7,696 nucleotides of DNA from assembly GCA_019247755.1 (NCBI GenBank), contig JAFBAM010000216.1, forward strand, positions 1-7,696, read 5' to 3'. Shown one piece after another: positions 1 to 6,376 of this stretch (positions within the stretch are counted from its first letter, which is position 1; every line of letters starts with the position of its first letter). The stretch is from Sphingomonas sp. (GTDB lineage Bacteria > Pseudomonadota > Alphaproteobacteria > Sphingomonadales > Sphingomonadaceae). The translations under genes and the position numbers were made by a program. The notes under the pieces were generated by a model, which had not been told where the DNA came from, ran no database searches, and saw only the letters and a program-made list of their open reading frames with translations.

Positions 1-586
1 AGGCGGTCGCCGTCATAACCAGACCGCCACGGCCTTCGGATATGCGCCGCAACCCGATTGCCAGCACCGGGATGAGCGTGATCGCCAGGGATTCCGCCAG
101 CGCACCGCGGTCGACATAATTGAAGAGGTGATAGGGCGCCGCCACGAAGAACATTGCACCGAGCAGCGGATGGCTGGCCCGTCCTCGAAGCCAACACCAG
201 CAGGCAATCCCCGATCCCGCGAACGCTGTCCAGAAAGTCGCAATCAGGCTTGCGTAGGTCGTGAGGCCGGCAAGGCCGAACAGCCCAGCCACGTAAAAGG
301 CGAGCGGTGGGTAAAAATAGAAGACGGGGGCGCCGAGACCAGCGTTCGAAGCCGGGAGCCAGCGCGGGAGCAGGTCCCCTTTTGCGAGTTCCGCCGTGAA
401 CTGGTCCGCCCAAACCCAGTAAACGCCGAGGCTGTCGTGAAGGACGGTCGGCCCGTAGCCGCAGCGGAATACCAAAGCCGTCGCAAGAAGTGAGATCAGG
501 ACGGCTGCGACTAAAGGCCGCTCCTGCCAGCCGGCAAGGCTCGATCGCCCGGCCACAGCGGGCAACGCCTCAGAGCGCGCGTCCAT
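1..586 (-). CDS. PTPS-related polytopic membrane protein (GT-C-like), partial
   Basis: The reading frame is open from an ATG at 586 to the left edge, giving 195 codons without a stop; the C-terminus is outside the window. The protein is hydrophobic, with likely membrane segments near residues 25-41, 86-106, 112-132, 139-151 and 164-179. Between the first two lies an extracytoplasmic-type loop with HDS (50-52), PRWLP (74-78) and NAGLGAPVFYFYPPL (81-95). Later come PYHL (151-154) and RGALAE (160-165). This pattern fits the '6-pyruvoyl-tetrahydropterin synthase related' membrane domain (PF10131), a misleading name for proteins that resemble GT-C glycosyltransferases using lipid-linked sugars. 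The substrate cannot be read from the sequence. An in-frame stop lies eight codons upstream and no other start intervenes; a weak TCAGG (594-598) precedes the ATG. It lies 49 bases after the secreted hypothetical gene, so it may be separately transcribed. Confidence 0.72.
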   Translation of the reverse strand, partial: MDARSEALPAVAGRSSLAGWQERPLVAAVLISLLATALVFRCGYGPTVLHDSLGVYWVWADQFTAELAKGDLLPRWLPASNAGLGAPVFYFYPPLAFYVAGLFGLAGLTTYASLIATFWTAFAGSGIACWCWLRGRASHPLLGAMFFVAAPYHLFNYVDRGALAESLAITLIPVLAIGLRRISEGRGGLVMTATA

Positions 587-635
587 GAGCGCGCCTGATA
601 AACCTGATTAGTTAACTATGATTCCCGCGAGCTGC

Positions 636-1019
636 CTATTGAGGCGGCTGGTTGTCCTCGGCCGTCTGTCGGGACTGGCTCTTCGCCTGGTTGATCGACT
701 GGACGAGGCAGCCCTCACGACCACCTGGGCCAACCGCCGAGCAGCTGCCGACGCCAGTGGCGCCGACCGTCGTCAGCACTTTCGACTTCTGCGCCCACGA
801 AGTTCGCTGCTGCGGAGTCCCCTGCGGGTTCTGCGACTTGGGAAGGCGGTAACGCTCGCTCTCACCCTTGCGGATACAGATCGCCTCGCGCGGGCAGGGA
901 TCGTTGCCGTAGATCACCAGCGTGAAATTGCCGGCCTGAGCGAGCGCTGGCGTCGGCATGGACGCCGTGCCGACCAACACGCCGGTAATCGCGGCGGCGC
1001 TTGCCATCAGCTTCTTCAT
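636..1019 (-). CDS. Small secreted four-cysteine hypothetical protein
   Basis: This is a 127-residue protein with a clear Sec signal peptide: MKK, a hydrophobic stretch to about residue 25, and a likely cleavage after ALA at residue 27. The mature part is about 100 residues with four cysteines (42, 48, 93, 104) in the contexts DPCP, AICI, GSCSAVGPGG and GCLV. It also has a charged ESERYRLP stretch (53-60) and a hydrophilic Gln-rich tail. I recall similar small secreted proteins from sphingomonads with the same DPCP...ERYR.P...SCS.VGPGG..GC layout, but I know no function. An even number of cysteines in an exported protein suggests two disulfides, which fits dsbB nearby; that is inference. The start is supported by AAAGGAAG at 1025-1032. 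It lies 48 bases downstream of coq7 in the same direction and could be co-transcribed or have its own promoter. Confidence 0.75.
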   Translation of the reverse strand: MKKLMASAAAITGVLVGTASMPTPALAQAGNFTLVIYGNDPCPREAICIRKGESERYRLPKSQNPQGTPQQRTSWAQKSKVLTTVGATGVGSCSAVGPGGREGCLVQSINQAKSQSRQTAEDNQPPQ

Positions 1020-1024
1020 GCCTG

Positions 1025-1032
1025 CTTCCTTT
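1025..1032 (-). promoter_or_regulatory. Shine-Dalgarno site of the secreted hypothetical gene
   Basis: The minus strand reads AAAGGAAG, five bases before the ATG at 1019. It supports this minus-strand frame as real, over the plus-strand frame on the opposite strand. Confidence 0.65.
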
Positions 1033-1067
1033 CACGCGAATCAGCGGGTGAGCCCGCAGCAAGTTCC

Positions 1068-1604
1068 TCAAATGCGCTTAGATAGTTCTATGGCCACCCT
1101 GCAACCGGCACGGATCGCCGCAGTCAACAGGGGGTAACCGACGGCTTGCGCCGCCCCAGCCTCCCGCGCTGTATCGCGATGCTCGAGCTCGTCGGCCTGA
1201 AAATCGGCGATATCGGCGGCGAGTTCGGGATCATCGCTCCCAAGTTGGCGAAGCTGCTCCGAATAATGCTTGTCGATTTCGGTTTCGACCGCGTCGGTGC
1301 AGGCTAGTGCGGCCTTCTCCGACATCAGGGCCGTCGCGGCACCCAGCGCGAAGCCCGCAACGTTCCATAGCGGCTGCAGCATCGTCGGGCGGCCGCGACG
1401 CTCGGCAATCAAGGCGTTGAACCGCTTCAGGTGGCGTTCTTCTTGCGCGGCCATGCGCGCAATCAGCTTCGATTCCGGACTGTTTCTACGAAGCACGGCA
1501 AGCTGGCCGGCATAGATGCGCGTGGCGCCATATTCTCCGGCCTGATCGACGCGCAGCATCGACCCGGTATCGGCGCGGCGGTCACCCGGACGCCAGGGGC
1601 TCAC
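1068..1604 (-). CDS. coq7: Coq7-type demethoxyubiquinone hydroxylase
   Basis: This di-iron monooxygenase of the ferritin-like superfamily would hydroxylate demethoxyubiquinone at C6, a late step of ubiquinone synthesis at the inner face of the membrane. From the GTG at 1604 the protein has 178 residues. It begins with the family core MLRVDQAGEYGA (16-27). Expected iron ligands are all visible: E24, E55 with H58 (EERH), E107 (AVETEI), and E139 with H142 (ELEH). The end, AGCRVAIELSKRI, matches the typical COQ7 C-terminus. The frame is open to an ATG at 1673, but that start would lie deep inside dsbB and add 23 residues with no family counterpart. The GTG overlaps the dsbB stop as GTGA and has no clear Shine-Dalgarno site, which implies translational coupling. 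Its neighbour DsbB uses quinone as electron acceptor, so the pairing makes metabolic sense. Confidence 0.92.
   Translation of the reverse strand: MSPWRPGDRRADTGSMLRVDQAGEYGATRIYAGQLAVLRRNSPESKLIARMAAQEERHLKRFNALIAERRGRPTMLQPLWNVAGFALGAATALMSEKAALACTDAVETEIDKHYSEQLRQLGSDDPELAADIADFQADELEHRDTAREAGAAQAVGYPLLTAAIRAGCRVAIELSKRI
1601..1604 (-). promoter_or_regulatory. GTGA stop/start overlap of dsbB and coq7
   Basis: On the minus strand the GTG start of coq7 and the TGA stop of dsbB share bases as GTGA. No good Shine-Dalgarno site precedes the GTG, so terminating ribosomes probably restart here. Confidence 0.7.
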
Positions 1605-2125
1605 CCGCGGGGTCCGCGGAGGCTTAGGAAGAGGATGGTCGCGACGCCGCCGAGCGAGAGGATCGCATTCCACCCGGCCATCGAAATGCCGAGAAAGCGG
1701 AACTGGACCTCATCGCACCGGATCAGCGGCGCATGCGTGATCTGCTTGAGGAGGTCGGCGTTGCTGAGCCCCTTCCCCGTCGCGGTGCACTGGGTGAAGC
1801 CCTCGAAGACCTTGGCTTCGACCCCGGCGTGATAGACGCCGATCACACCGGAGGCGGCGATGCAGAGCGCGGCAAGCAGCGTCAGGTTGCGCGAGCGGCT
1901 GCTCTCGGCGGTGGCTGTGAAGGCCAGAGCGGCGAAGACGATCGCGGCGGCATGCGGCCAGCGCTGCCAGTAGCACATCTCGCACGGGTGAAGTCCGCCG
2001 AGGTATTGCGACCCCAGCGCTCCGCCGAGAAGCGCCAACGGAAGCAGCAGCGCGAGGAGGCGGGCTCCGGCCGGCCCGAACAGGCCAGCAGGGCGATCGG
2101 CGCCGATCGCTGCCGTTGCGTTCAT
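1601..2125 (-). CDS. dsbB: Disulfide bond formation protein B
   Basis: DsbB is an inner-membrane enzyme that reoxidises the periplasmic thiol oxidase DsbA and passes the electrons to ubiquinone. The 174-residue protein has four hydrophobic segments (about 22-38, 58-73, 81-99 and 147-168). The first periplasmic loop holds the redox pair C48-E-M-C51, followed by R55, which aligns with the quinone-binding Arg48 of E. coli DsbB. The second loop holds the other pair, C113 (TQCTA) and C137 (IRCDE). All four catalytic cysteines are therefore present; C88 is an extra cysteine inside a membrane segment. The ATG at 2125 lies 10 bases after the S41 protease stop, and its only candidate ribosome site (TAGG) overlaps that stop. 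No DsbA gene is in the window. The last codon overlaps the GTG start of coq7. Confidence 0.93.
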   Translation of the reverse strand: MNATAAIGADRPAGLFGPAGARLLALLLPLALLGGALGSQYLGGLHPCEMCYWQRWPHAAAIVFAALAFTATAESSRSRNLTLLAALCIAASGVIGVYHAGVEAKVFEGFTQCTATGKGLSNADLLKQITHAPLIRCDEVQFRFLGISMAGWNAILSLGGVATILFLSLRGPRG

Positions 2126-2135
2126 TCTATGCGGC

Positions 2136-3479
2136 CTAGCGCAGCTTCTTCGGTGTGGCGGCCGACGCGATCGTCGCCGTCGATGACAGGCGCTTGATCG
2201 TGTTCAGCGCGTAATAGAGCTGGAAGTCCTTGATGCCCTGCTTCTCCAGCGAAGCCGGCGTCATCATGAACCGCGGATCCGGCGTATTGTCCGCCTCGAG
2301 CAGCTTATCCCCGACGTTAGACTGCGCGAGCAGGTGACGCCGAAGGTCGGCTTCACGGATGACCTTGCGATCCTTGTAGTCAGGGTCGCTGAGCTGCGGC
2401 ACGGGAATGTCCGGATCGATACCGCCGGCCTGCACCGAACGGCCCGACGGCGTGTAATAACGCGCCGTGGTCAGCCGAAGCGCCGCTTCAGGACCGGTCT
2501 GGACGACTGTCTGGACCGATCCCTTCCCGAAGCTCTTCTCGCCCATGATCAGCGCCCGGCGATGATCCTGAAGCGCACCGGCGACGATCTCGGATGCCGA
2601 GGCCGTGCCAGCGTCAGTCAGCACCACGACTGGAAGACCATGGGCCAGGTCGCCGGGACGCGCATAATAGCGTTCGATATCATCCTTGGTACGGCCGCGC
2701 TGGGAGACGATCTCACCGCTGTCGAGGAAATCGTCGGCGACGTCGACCGCCTGGTCCAGGAGGCCGCCCGGGTTCGACCGCAGGTCGATGACGTAGCCGA
2801 GCGGGTGACCGCCGGTCGCCTTGTCGATCCCGATCAGCGCGGCCTTGGTGGCATCGGCGACGTTGCCGGAGAAGGTGTTGATGTTGATGTAGCCAACGCC
2901 CTCCTTGATCTCCCACTTCACCGGGTGGAGCTCGATCCGCTCACGGGTGAGCGCAACATCCAGCGGCTTGTCGCGGCCCGGACGGATGATCGTCAGCTTG
3001 ACCGACGTGCCCGGGTCGCCCTTCATTTTGGCGACCGCCTCGTCCAGGCTGAGGTTGTTCAGGAACTCGCCGTTGATGTGGGTGATGTAGTCGCCCGACT
3101 TGATGCCGGCGCGCCACGCCGGCGTGTCCTCGGTCGGGGCGATGACTTTCACGACGCCGTCTTCCATCGACACCGTAAGGCCAAGTCCGCCGTAATTGCC
3201 GTCCGTGGTAGCCTTCAGCTGATCGAAGTCGTTCGCCTCGACATAGGAGCTGTGTGGGTCGAGTGCCGCGAGCATGCCGTCGATCGCACCCTTGATCAAA
3301 GTCTTGTCATCGACTTGGTCGACATAGTTCGCCTTGACCCGCTCGTAGACGCTCATGAACTTCTCGAGCTCCTGGTAATTGGTCGTGTCAGCGGCGGCGA
3401 AGGAGCTGGCTGTCACGGGCACCAGGGCGAGCGCTCCAACCAGTGCGAGCGGCGAAACGAGCTTGGTATTGATCTTCAT
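2136..3479 (-). CDS. ctpA: S41 family carboxy-terminal processing protease (CtpA-like)
   Basis: This periplasmic serine protease has 447 residues, the normal size for alphaproteobacterial CtpA. It starts with a signal sequence (about 1-30, cleavage near SSFAAA). A short helical region carries LDPHSSYV (73-80). A PDZ domain spans about 95-170 and includes the GLGLTV and AGIKSGDYI stretches. The S41 catalytic domain follows, with IDLRSNPGGLL (231-241). The catalytic residues are visible: nucleophile S294 and E297 in GTASASEI, and general base K319 in SFGKGSVQ. The 25-residue Ser-to-Lys spacing equals that of the plant D1 processing protease. The family trims C-termini or degrades periplasmic proteins; in several proteobacteria it controls the level of peptidoglycan hydrolases. 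The gene follows the EnvC-like LytM factor by 39 bases. A weak GGGA precedes the ATG. The tail after about residue 430 is low-complexity Ala/Thr/Ser. Confidence 0.94.
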   Translation of the reverse strand: MKINTKLVSPLALVGALALVPVTASSFAAADTTNYQELEKFMSVYERVKANYVDQVDDKTLIKGAIDGMLAALDPHSSYVEANDFDQLKATTDGNYGGLGLTVSMEDGVVKVIAPTEDTPAWRAGIKSGDYITHINGEFLNNLSLDEAVAKMKGDPGTSVKLTIIRPGRDKPLDVALTRERIELHPVKWEIKEGVGYININTFSGNVADATKAALIGIDKATGGHPLGYVIDLRSNPGGLLDQAVDVADDFLDSGEIVSQRGRTKDDIERYYARPGDLAHGLPVVVLTDAGTASASEIVAGALQDHRRALIMGEKSFGKGSVQTVVQTGPEAALRLTTARYYTPSGRSVQAGGIDPDIPVPQLSDPDYKDRKVIREADLRRHLLAQSNVGDKLLEADNTPDPRFMMTPASLEKQGIKDFQLYYALNTIKRLSSTATIASAATPKKLR

Positions 3480-3518
3480 GGTCGCGTCCCAATTCGGCGG
3501 CAGGCTAGTCCCGCGGTT

Positions 3519-4697
3519 TTAGCCGCCTTTGATGGCCTTTGACAGGCTTTGAGATGAACCTGCGATGATAGCAGGCGAGATTCGACGCCCATTCTGGGAC
3601 AATTCGACCTGCAGCGGGCCGAGCGCCCGGCCAATCGGGTCGCCGCGGCGGATTCGGTCGCCGACCTTGAGTGTCGATCCGACATTGACGATCAGGCTCA
3701 GCCAGCCGCCGCCATGGTCGACAATGATCACGCCGTCATAGTCGTGGAACGGCCCGACGAACTTGACCACGCCGTCTGCCGGTGCGGTGACGGCGGCGCC
3801 TCGGGCAGTATCGAGCGTCAGGCCGCGCGAGCGCACTCCACTGACGTTCACCGATGCCAGGCCTTCGGTCACCGGAGCGGCGGTCGGGAGCTGATAGGCG
3901 AACGGCAGGCCGGGCACGCCACCCTCAGGTCGGAACGGGCTGGAAGGCGTTGGATCCTCAAGCGCAAGCTGATCGGCGACGCGACGGATCGACTGGCCGC
4001 TCGCCTGCTGGGCGCGGAGATTTTCGACATTTTCGCCGGCGGCCATGGCGATGTCACCCGCGCCGAGCGCCTCGCCGCCGGATGCGAGCGCCTGCTGGAG
4101 GCTTTTCTCCTCAAGCTGGGCGAACCGCTGCCTGCGGACCGCGAGATTGTCGCGGCTCTTCGCGAGTTCGGCGCGGGCGTCGAGCGCCGCCTGACGGATG
4201 CGCTGGCCCTGGGCGAGCTCGGCGGACAGCCGGCTCGTGCGGTTGCGGATCACCGGAAGCGTCGCGTCTAGCAACAGCTTGACCTTCACCAGCTCCTCCG
4301 TGCCGCCGCGATCGGCTAGCACCAGCAAAGGCGGGCGGCGCGCCATGGTAGCAAGTCCAGCCAGAAGGGAGGATGCGGGCTGCTGCTCGGCAGCGAGGCG
4401 CTGCTGGTGAGCCGCGATATAGGCGGAGGCAAGCTGGAGCCGGGCATTGGCGGCGCTGATCCGCGCTTCCGCCGCCTCGATTGCCTGTGCTGCCGCGGCC
4501 TGCTCGGCGTGGAGACGATCCGCATCGCTGCGCGCCTTGGACGCCATCTCGTCGAGCCGCGCGGCCTGCTTCTCGGCAGCTGCCTGCTCGGCCTCCGCCC
4601 GCCTCAATCGCGTATCGAGCGGTTGCCCCAGATTCTGGGCGAGCGCGCTAGCTGCGAGCAGAGGGCAGAGCAGCAAAGCGAAGGCGGCGGGACGCAT
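3519..4697 (-). CDS. EnvC-like murein hydrolase activator with degenerate LytM domain
   Basis: The 392-residue protein has a signal peptide (1-20, ...SALA/Q), a long Ala/Glu/Gln/Arg-rich coiled coil (about 26-110 and 150-205), a linker, and a C-terminal M23/LytM domain (about 289-375). The domain keeps the fold markers (RGLTLDTARGAAVTAPADG, VIIVDHGGG, VGDRIRRGDPIG, QNG). It lacks the zinc ligands: the first His of HxGxD is R291, and the HxH motif is replaced by L362-Q363-V364. It should therefore not cut peptidoglycan itself. This architecture is that of EnvC, which in E. coli is recruited by FtsEX and activates cell-wall amidases at the septum; the amidase partner here is inferred. The frame extends upstream to 4865, but the ATG at 4697 gives a signal peptide at the terminus and has a strong GAAGGA (4705-4710) seven bases upstream. 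It starts four bases after the rlmH stop. Confidence 0.88.
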   Translation of the reverse strand: MRPAAFALLLCPLLAASALAQNLGQPLDTRLRRAEAEQAAAEKQAARLDEMASKARSDADRLHAEQAAAAQAIEAAEARISAANARLQLASAYIAAHQQRLAAEQQPASSLLAGLATMARRPPLLVLADRGGTEELVKVKLLLDATLPVIRNRTSRLSAELAQGQRIRQAALDARAELAKSRDNLAVRRQRFAQLEEKSLQQALASGGEALGAGDIAMAAGENVENLRAQQASGQSIRRVADQLALEDPTPSSPFRPEGGVPGLPFAYQLPTAAPVTEGLASVNVSGVRSRGLTLDTARGAAVTAPADGVVKFVGPFHDYDGVIIVDHGGGWLSLIVNVGSTLKVGDRIRRGDPIGRALGPLQVELSQNGRRISPAIIAGSSQSLSKAIKGG

Positions 4698-4701
4698 TGC
4701 G

Positions 4702-5124
4702 CTATCCTTCGCGATGATAGGGGTGGTTCGCAAGGATCGATGTCGCGCGAAACAATTGCTCGGCAAGCATCGACCGGACGAGCAAGTGCGGCCATGTCGC
4801 CGCGCCAAATGAAAGCAGCATGTCGGCCGATGCCCGCTGTTCTTCGTCGTGTCCGTCGGCAGCACCGATCAGGAAGCGGCACTCCCGCTTGCCCTCGTCG
4901 CGCCAAGCCTCAAGCTTTTTCGCCAGATCTACCGACGACAGCGCCCGTCCTTTCTCGTCGAGGACCACGTTGACGCTATTGGCTGGCATCTGGGGCGTCT
5001 TGCCGCCAAGGTCGGGCAGCTCGGTGAGCTTGGTGGGCCAAGTGATGCGCTTCAGATAACGGTCGACCAGTTCGGCCTCCGGAGAGCGGCCGATCTTTCC
5101 ACGCGCGACGATGTGGAGCAGCAC
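4702..5124 (-). CDS. rlmH: 23S rRNA (pseudouridine-1915-N3)-methyltransferase RlmH
   Basis: RlmH is a SPOUT-class methyltransferase that uses SAM to methylate pseudouridine 1915 in helix 69 of 23S rRNA in assembled 70S ribosomes. The protein has 140 residues, somewhat shorter than the 155 of E. coli. Typical elements are present: ARGKIGRSPEAELVDRY (7-23), LDEKGRALSS (55-64), the SAM-site FLIGAADG (84-91, where most members have a second Gly after IG), the knot region with HLLVRSMLAEQLFRA (113-127), and the C-terminal NHPYHR (133-138). The start codon is GTG at 5124-5122, directly abutting the TAG stop of the upstream serine hydrolase with no spacer and no clear Shine-Dalgarno site, so translation is probably coupled. 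The last codons supply the ribosome-binding site of the next gene. Confidence 0.95.
   Translation of the reverse strand: MLLHIVARGKIGRSPEAELVDRYLKRITWPTKLTELPDLGGKTPQMPANSVNVVLDEKGRALSSVDLAKKLEAWRDEGKRECRFLIGAADGHDEEQRASADMLLSFGAATWPHLLVRSMLAEQLFRATSILANHPYHREG
4705..4710 (-). promoter_or_regulatory. Shine-Dalgarno site of the EnvC-like gene
   Basis: The minus strand reads GAAGGA within the last two sense codons of rlmH, followed by its TAG and then ATG seven bases later. This supports the 392-residue form with an N-terminal signal peptide. Confidence 0.75.
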
Positions 5125-5964
5125 CTATTTCTGGTAGGCGGGCGTGCCGAACGGCCAGGCAAAGACCTGCTTGAAGCCGTCATAAATGGCGCGTGCAGTT
5201 TCGGCGATCGTCTTCGGGCGATCGCGGCCGCCTCGGGTGAAGATTGCTACTGCGACGCGGCGCCCGTCTGGCAGGCTGATGAAGCCGACGTCGTCCGTCA
5301 GGCCGTCGAGGGTGCCTGTCTTATGCTCTACCGGCACGCCGGGAAGAAGCGCCTTCATCCGGTTCTTGCCGGTCTCGCACTGCGCCATGAGGTCGAGCAG
5401 ATAATCGCGGCTCTGCGGCTTGATGAGCTCGGCCTTGTAAATGCGCCGAAGCAGGTCGACCATCGCGACCGGCGTCGAGGAATCGCGGCGGTCCCAAAGG
5501 TCGCGCTTCGAGCGCAGGAGGTCGGCAATCGTGCGGTCGACGCGCAGGCCAGTCATGCCGTTATTCACGAGCCAGTCATGGACTGCCGACGGGCCGCCGA
5601 GATCGGCGAGCAGGATGTCCGTCGCCCGATTGTCGCTGTGGATCAGCATGCGGGCCATCAGGCTGCGAGCAGACTGGCCGTTGATTGTGTCATCGAGCGA
5701 GCGACGGCCGTTATCCACCTGAGCGAGATAAAGCGCCGCGATTGCTACCTTGACGGTGCTTGCCATCGGGAAGGGCGTGTTGCCCTTGATGCTCACCGTC
5801 TCGCCCGTGTTGAGGTCCAGCGCGGCGATGCCGACGTCGGCCGACTTGGTCGACACGAGACTGGCGAGCTGCTGCTCGAGGCTGGTGAGGCTAGGCGAGG
5901 AGGCCGCAACAGCGGGCTGCGCGACAAGCGCCAAAAGCGCAAAAAAGAGTGCAATGAACCGCAT
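5125..5964 (-). CDS. Class A beta-lactamase-fold serine hydrolase lacking the Glu166 equivalent
   Basis: This is a 279-residue exported protein with a signal peptide (1-20, cleavage near AVA/A) and a Beta-lactamase2-type (PF13354) domain. The nucleophile motif S69-T-V-K72, the S110-D-N112 motif, and K215-T-G217 are all present in order and spacing. In the omega-loop region, where class A enzymes have RxExxLN with the deacylating Glu166, this protein reads DRTIADLL (143-150). No Glu occurs between residues 143 and 170, although the following DSSTP (161-165) matches the class A DTTTP. It can probably form an acyl-enzyme but may not turn over beta-lactams efficiently. It could be a peptidoglycan-directed peptidase or esterase, or a penicillin-binding protein; true resistance is unlikely on this evidence. 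It lies seven bases after rsfS and directly abuts rlmH, so it belongs to the operon. Confidence 0.85.
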   Translation of the reverse strand: MRFIALFFALLALVAQPAVAASSPSLTSLEQQLASLVSTKSADVGIAALDLNTGETVSIKGNTPFPMASTVKVAIAALYLAQVDNGRRSLDDTINGQSARSLMARMLIHSDNRATDILLADLGGPSAVHDWLVNNGMTGLRVDRTIADLLRSKRDLWDRRDSSTPVAMVDLLRRIYKAELIKPQSRDYLLDLMAQCETGKNRMKALLPGVPVEHKTGTLDGLTDDVGFISLPDGRRVAVAIFTRGGRDRPKTIAETARAIYDGFKQVFAWPFGTPAYQK

Positions 5965-5971
5965 ATCCGCC

Positions 5972-6376
5972 CTACCCGCGTGCAGCCGCGCTCACGCCCG
6001 AATCATCGCCAAATGCCCACATTCGTTCCAAATTGTAAAAATTTCTCACTTCGGGACGGAAAATGTGCACGATTACGTCGTCGGCGTCGATCAGCACCCA
6101 GTCGGCAGCCGGAAGCCCTTCGATCCGAACGTTTTTCCCAAATCGCTCCTTGATCTTGTCGCCGAGCTTAACGGCCATCGACGCCACCTGGCGGGTTGAG
6201 CGCCCTGAGGCGATAACCATATGGTCGGCAATGTTGGACTTGCCCGTGAGCGGGATGGAAACGACCTCCTGCGCCTGATCGTCGTCAAGCGACTGAAGAA
6301 CGAGCTTGTGGAGATCTTCGACATCGATGGGGGCGATGCCGGATCCGCCGGCGGCTTCAACTGGATGTTCGGTCAA
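5972..6376 (-). CDS. rsfS: Ribosome silencing factor RsfS
   Basis: RsfS (RsfA/YbeB, Iojap family) binds ribosomal protein uL14 on the large subunit and blocks joining with 30S, lowering translation when nutrients are scarce. From the TTG at 6376 the protein has 134 residues. Family features are LDDDQAQEVVSIPL (30-43), IADHMVIASGRSTRQV (49-64), RIEGLPAADWVLIDADDVIVH (84-104), FRPEVRNFYNLERMW (106-120) and a short Ala-rich tail. The frame stays open to an ATG at 6526, but that would add 50 Arg/Pro-rich residues encoded antiphase inside nadD and unlike the family. The TTG is preceded by a strong AGGAG with five bases spacing. The gene starts within the last 20 bases of nadD, a conserved partner in many bacteria. 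Confidence 0.94.
   Translation of the reverse strand: MTEHPVEAAGGSGIAPIDVEDLHKLVLQSLDDDQAQEVVSIPLTGKSNIADHMVIASGRSTRQVASMAVKLGDKIKERFGKNVRIEGLPAADWVLIDADDVIVHIFRPEVRNFYNLERMWAFGDDSGVSAAARG

Noticed and set aside
128..493. Plus- and minus-strand frames within 13-493
   Set aside because: They are shadows of the incomplete minus-strand membrane protein (1-586), which shows the PF10131-like motifs in its own frame.
594..608. Direct repeat CCTGAT at 594-599 and 603-608
   Set aside because: Two six-base copies nine bases apart are not significant; one copy forms the weak ribosome site of the membrane protein gene.
1044..1057. GC hairpin GCGGG-4-CCCGC just after coq7
   Set aside because: A five-pair stem without a following T-run on the minus strand is too weak to call a terminator, though it could be a minor transcript-end structure.
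618..1085. Plus-strand frame of 155 codons opposite the secreted hypothetical gene
   Set aside because: Its product is Arg/Leu-rich without motifs, whereas the minus strand encodes a proper signal peptide, ordered cysteines and a good ribosome-binding site.
2334..3542. Plus-strand frame of 402 codons opposite the S41 protease
   Set aside because: It is fully antisense to a gene with clear catalytic motifs, is rich in Arg, Asp and Val, and has no recognisable domain. Long antisense frames are expected in GC-rich DNA.
4698..4865. Longer EnvC-like start at 4865
   Set aside because: The 56-residue extension would lie inside rlmH and bury the signal peptide internally; the ATG at 4697 has a strong ribosome site.
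4849..6153. Plus-strand frame of 434 codons spanning rlmH, the serine hydrolase and rsfS
   Set aside because: It crosses three well-supported minus-strand genes and their junctions and shows no domain. It arises because all three genes happen to have the same antisense phase.
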